Below, one piece after another: positions 4,387-5,862 of a stretch of DNA of 5,862 nt. A model generated the notes under the pieces. The model made no database searches, was not told where the DNA came from, and saw only the letters and a program-made list of their open reading frames with translations. The stretch lies in NCBI GenBank assembly GCA_004283105.1, contig SHLN01000163.1, forward strand, positions 1-5,862. The letters are read 5' to 3'. Position 1 is the stretch's first letter. Every line of letters starts with the position of its first letter. The translations under genes and the position numbers were made by a program. The DNA comes from Acidimicrobiia bacterium. Its GTDB lineage: Bacteria; Actinomycetota; Acidimicrobiia; Spongiisociales; SHLN01.

Positions 4387-5498
4387 GTCGCCTCCCGTGT
4401 CACAGTCAGCTCTACCTCGGTGCCACCGCCGGGGCTGGTTCTGATGATCGCATCCCCGCCGTGCCGGCGCATCCGGCCGATGATCGATTCGCGGACGCCC
4501 TGGCGGTCCTCGGGGATCGAATCAGGATCGAAACCCGTTCCGCGGTCACGGATGAAGACGCTGATGTCGCTGTCGCCCAACTCGCCATACACCGATACCT
4601 TCTTGGCACCCGAGAACTTGGCGGCGTTCGTGATGGCTTCGCGGGTCGCGGCCACGAGCGCGCCGCTATGGCTGTCGAGGGGACAATCACCGACCGTCAC
4701 GAGTTCTACTTCGACGCGCTGGCGATCCTCGATGTCGGCGCACACCTCCTCCAGGGCGCCGGCGAGCGTGTCGGCGTTCAGGTTGGCGGCGCCGTAGAGC
4801 CAGTTGCGCAACTCCCGCTCCTGCCCCCTGGCGAGGGATCCGACCTCGGCGGGCTCAGAAGATCGCTTCTGGATGAGCGCCAGCGTCTGCAGCACCGAAT
4901 CGTGCAGGTGGGCGGCCACTTCAGCCCGTTCCTCGGATCGGATACGCTCGGCCCGTTCGTTCGCGAGCAAGCCTTCGACCTCGAGCCGTCGCTCTTCGCT
5001 GCGCCGCAGCATGCTGAATCCCCAGCCGGCCACTCCACCACCGGCGATGTAGATGAGCGCGTTCGTGAGATTGGTGGTGAACACGTTCTGGTCTTGAGAT
5101 AGCCCGACGACGGACACGATGAGCCCGGAAATGGCCCCGCCGGGGATGCCAAAGGCGTACGCCCAGACGAGAACCGTGGAGAACGGGTAGCCGCCCGAGA
5201 ACGTTCCGCCGTCGTCCGTGCCGGTGAGTGCCGGCGCGATCGCCGTCCACGAGCCAATGGCCAGATCCGTGAGGAGGAATGGCCAGCCGCGGATGACGTG
5301 ACGGGGTGAGAGCCCGGTGGCGATGGCCCAACCCCAGGCGATGGCCAGTGTGCTGAGAACCACCACCGGTGATGCATCCCACTCCACGATTGCGATTACT
5401 CCGATAACGGAGATCCACACCGCTCCCACGTACCGAAACCCCACGATGATCTGACGCAACGTCCGATCAACCGGCAACGAAGTCTCACGAGTGGCCAT
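4383..5498 (-). CDS. Membrane-bound sensor histidine kinase, NarL-partner (HisKA_3) type
   Basis: The 371-residue protein has about five to six hydrophobic segments (roughly 17-38, 43-62, 72-92, 104-133 which may hold two, and 143-163), a charged coiled-coil linker (164-193), a HisKA_3 dimerisation box with AAHLHDSVLQTLALIQ (phosphoacceptor His199) and LARGQERELRNWLYG, and an HATPase domain with N box REAITNAAKFSGA (Asn291), G box DRGTGFDP (318-325) and a C-terminal SPGGGTEVELT segment. It would autophosphorylate and pass phosphate to the adjacent regulator. No extracytoplasmic ligand domain is seen; the loops are short, so it probably senses the membrane itself or an intramembrane signal, as proposed for many kinases with this layout. 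The ATG at 5498 has no Shine-Dalgarno sequence on the minus strand (CTCCTCCT precedes it), suggesting leaderless translation. Confidence 0.93.
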   Translation of the reverse strand: MATRETSLPVDRTLRQIIVGFRYVGAVWISVIGVIAIVEWDASPVVVLSTLAIAWGWAIATGLSPRHVIRGWPFLLTDLAIGSWTAIAPALTGTDDGGTFSGGYPFSTVLVWAYAFGIPGGAISGLIVSVVGLSQDQNVFTTNLTNALIYIAGGGVAGWGFSMLRRSEERRLEVEGLLANERAERIRSEERAEVAAHLHDSVLQTLALIQKRSSEPAEVGSLARGQERELRNWLYGAANLNADTLAGALEEVCADIEDRQRVEVELVTVGDCPLDSHSGALVAATREAITNAAKFSGAKKVSVYGELGDSDISVFIRDRGTGFDPDSIPEDRQGVRESIIGRMRRHGGDAIIRTSPGGGTEVELTVTREAT

Positions 5499-5504
5499 AG
5501 GAGG

Positions 5505-5510
5505 AGAGTA
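5505..5510 (-). promoter_or_regulatory. Candidate -10 element (TACTCT) for a leaderless kinase mRNA
   Basis: On the minus strand TACTCT fits the actinobacterial TANNNT -10 pattern and ends 6 bases before the kinase ATG. That is the spacing expected if transcription starts at or next to the A of ATG. The absence of a ribosome binding site in front of this ATG supports it. No good -35 hexamer is visible, which is common for such promoters. The motif is short, so chance occurrence cannot be excluded. Confidence 0.45.
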
Positions 5511-5554
5511 AACGGAATCAACCTTGGACCCCTCCCTCTCCCTTGGCCGGTTCC

Positions 5555-5615
5555 GGCGGGCAGCGGGTGGCGGGAAGCGGGCAGCGGAGCGGCCCCGGCG
5601 CAGCCGAGACCGCTC
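5555..5615. repeat. GCGGGTGGCGGGAAG-type dispersed repeat in the divergent intergenic region
   Basis: The stretch is built from variants of a GCGGG-type unit (GGCGGGCAGCGGGTGGCGGG, then AAGCGGGCAGCGG). GCGGGTGGCGGGAAG at 5563-5577 matches 14 of 15 bases of the repeat at 681-695, and CGGGCAGCG is shared too. A weak 6-bp inverted repeat GAGCGG/CCGCTC (5587-5592 with 5610-5615) follows. It lies between divergent genes and upstream of the amidohydrolase. Confidence 0.55.
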
Positions 5616-5650
5616 AACTAGTTTCTGAGTACGGCCGAGAAGGAGCTGAT

Positions 5651-5862
5651 ATGGCGAATGTGGTTCGAGCTGCCATTGTCCAGACGGAGTGGACGGGCGA
5701 CAAGGAATCGATGCTGCAGAAGAACATCGACTACGCCCGCCAGGCCGCCGCCGATGGGGCCCAGGTCATGTGTTTCCAGGAGCTCTTCTACAGCCCCTAT
5801 TTCTGCTCGGTCCAGGAGAACGAGCACTTCGACTATGCCGAGCCGATTCCGGACGGTCCCAC
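5651..5862 (+). CDS. Nitrilase-superfamily amidohydrolase (beta-ureidopropionase / N-carbamoylputrescine amidase type), 3' truncated by the window
   Basis: AAGGAG at 5640-5645 sits 5 bases before ATG 5651, and the frame is open to the window edge (70 complete codons). The protein starts MANVVRAAIVQTEWTGDKES, the first strand of a carbon-nitrogen hydrolase fold, and reaches CFQELFYSPYFC (41-52), in which Glu44 is the first member of the Glu-Lys-Cys catalytic triad; EPIPDGPT follows. FQELFxxPYFC and the IPDGP segment are typical of the branch hydrolysing N-carbamoyl compounds (N-carbamoyl-beta-alanine in pyrimidine breakdown, or N-carbamoylputrescine in polyamine synthesis). The Lys and Cys of the triad lie beyond the window. 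Which substrate is used needs the rest of the protein and its neighbours, for example a dihydropyrimidinase gene. It is divergent from the kinase gene. Confidence 0.9.
   Translation, partial: MANVVRAAIVQTEWTGDKESMLQKNIDYARQAAADGAQVMCFQELFYSPYFCSVQENEHFDYAEPIPDGP

Noticed and set aside
3781..5102. Two long plus-strand frames (338 and 311 codons) across the two-component genes
   Set aside because: Both are antisense shadows of the response regulator and kinase, whose catalytic motifs are intact.
5619..5624. TAGTTT as a -10 box for the amidohydrolase gene
   Set aside because: It fits only the loose TANNNT pattern, has no -35 partner at a suitable distance, and such hexamers occur often by chance.

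Overview
The window is GC-rich, densely packed bacterial chromosome with many overlapping start and stop codons. The gene set fits a high-GC actinobacterium: a trypsin-like HtrA/PDZ protease, a NarL/FixJ two-component pair whose kinase carries the HDSVLQTLALIQ-type phosphoacceptor box common in Actinomycetota, and a probable leaderless promoter. An Acidimicrobiia-like lineage is plausible, but I cannot fix the taxon from the sequence alone.

Layout. (1) Bases 1-389 (+) are the 3' end of an HtrA/DegP-type S1C protease with one PDZ domain, followed by a strong hairpin terminator (451-484). (2) Bases 390-843 contain no gene but hold an inverted repeat, short GTTGACC repeats, hairpins and GCGGGTRGCGGGAAG-type repeats. 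(3) Bases 844-3677 (+) form a tight five-gene membrane-lipid operon: a 39-residue single-span membrane peptide, a CDP-alcohol phosphatidyltransferase, a CdsA-like phosphatidate cytidylyltransferase, a PlsC-type acyltransferase and a DedA/VTT-like membrane protein. Junctions are ATAG, ATGA, a 2-base gap and ATGA, so translation is probably coupled throughout. (4) Bases 3678-3742 hold a tandem GTTGACC repeat fused to a hairpin that probably terminates two convergent operons. (5) Bases 3742-5498 (-) encode a histidine kinase and its response regulator, overlapping by ATGA. (6) Bases 5499-5650 are a divergent intergenic region with another copy of the GCGGG-type repeat. (7) From 5651 (+) a nitrilase-superfamily amidohydrolase (beta-ureidopropionase / N-carbamoylputrescine amidase type) runs off the end.

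How the genes fit together. PlsC would make phosphatidic acid, the CdsA-like enzyme would activate it to CDP-diacylglycerol, and the CDP-alcohol phosphatidyltransferase would attach a headgroup. The DedA-like protein could move lipid or lipid carrier across the membrane. The operon is therefore a nearly self-contained phospholipid module. Its most unusual points are a transferase with Asn in place of two motif Asp residues and with no standard start codon where homology begins, and an easily missed micro-ORF that leads the operon. The two-component pair is convergent with it; nothing in the sequence proves that one controls the other.
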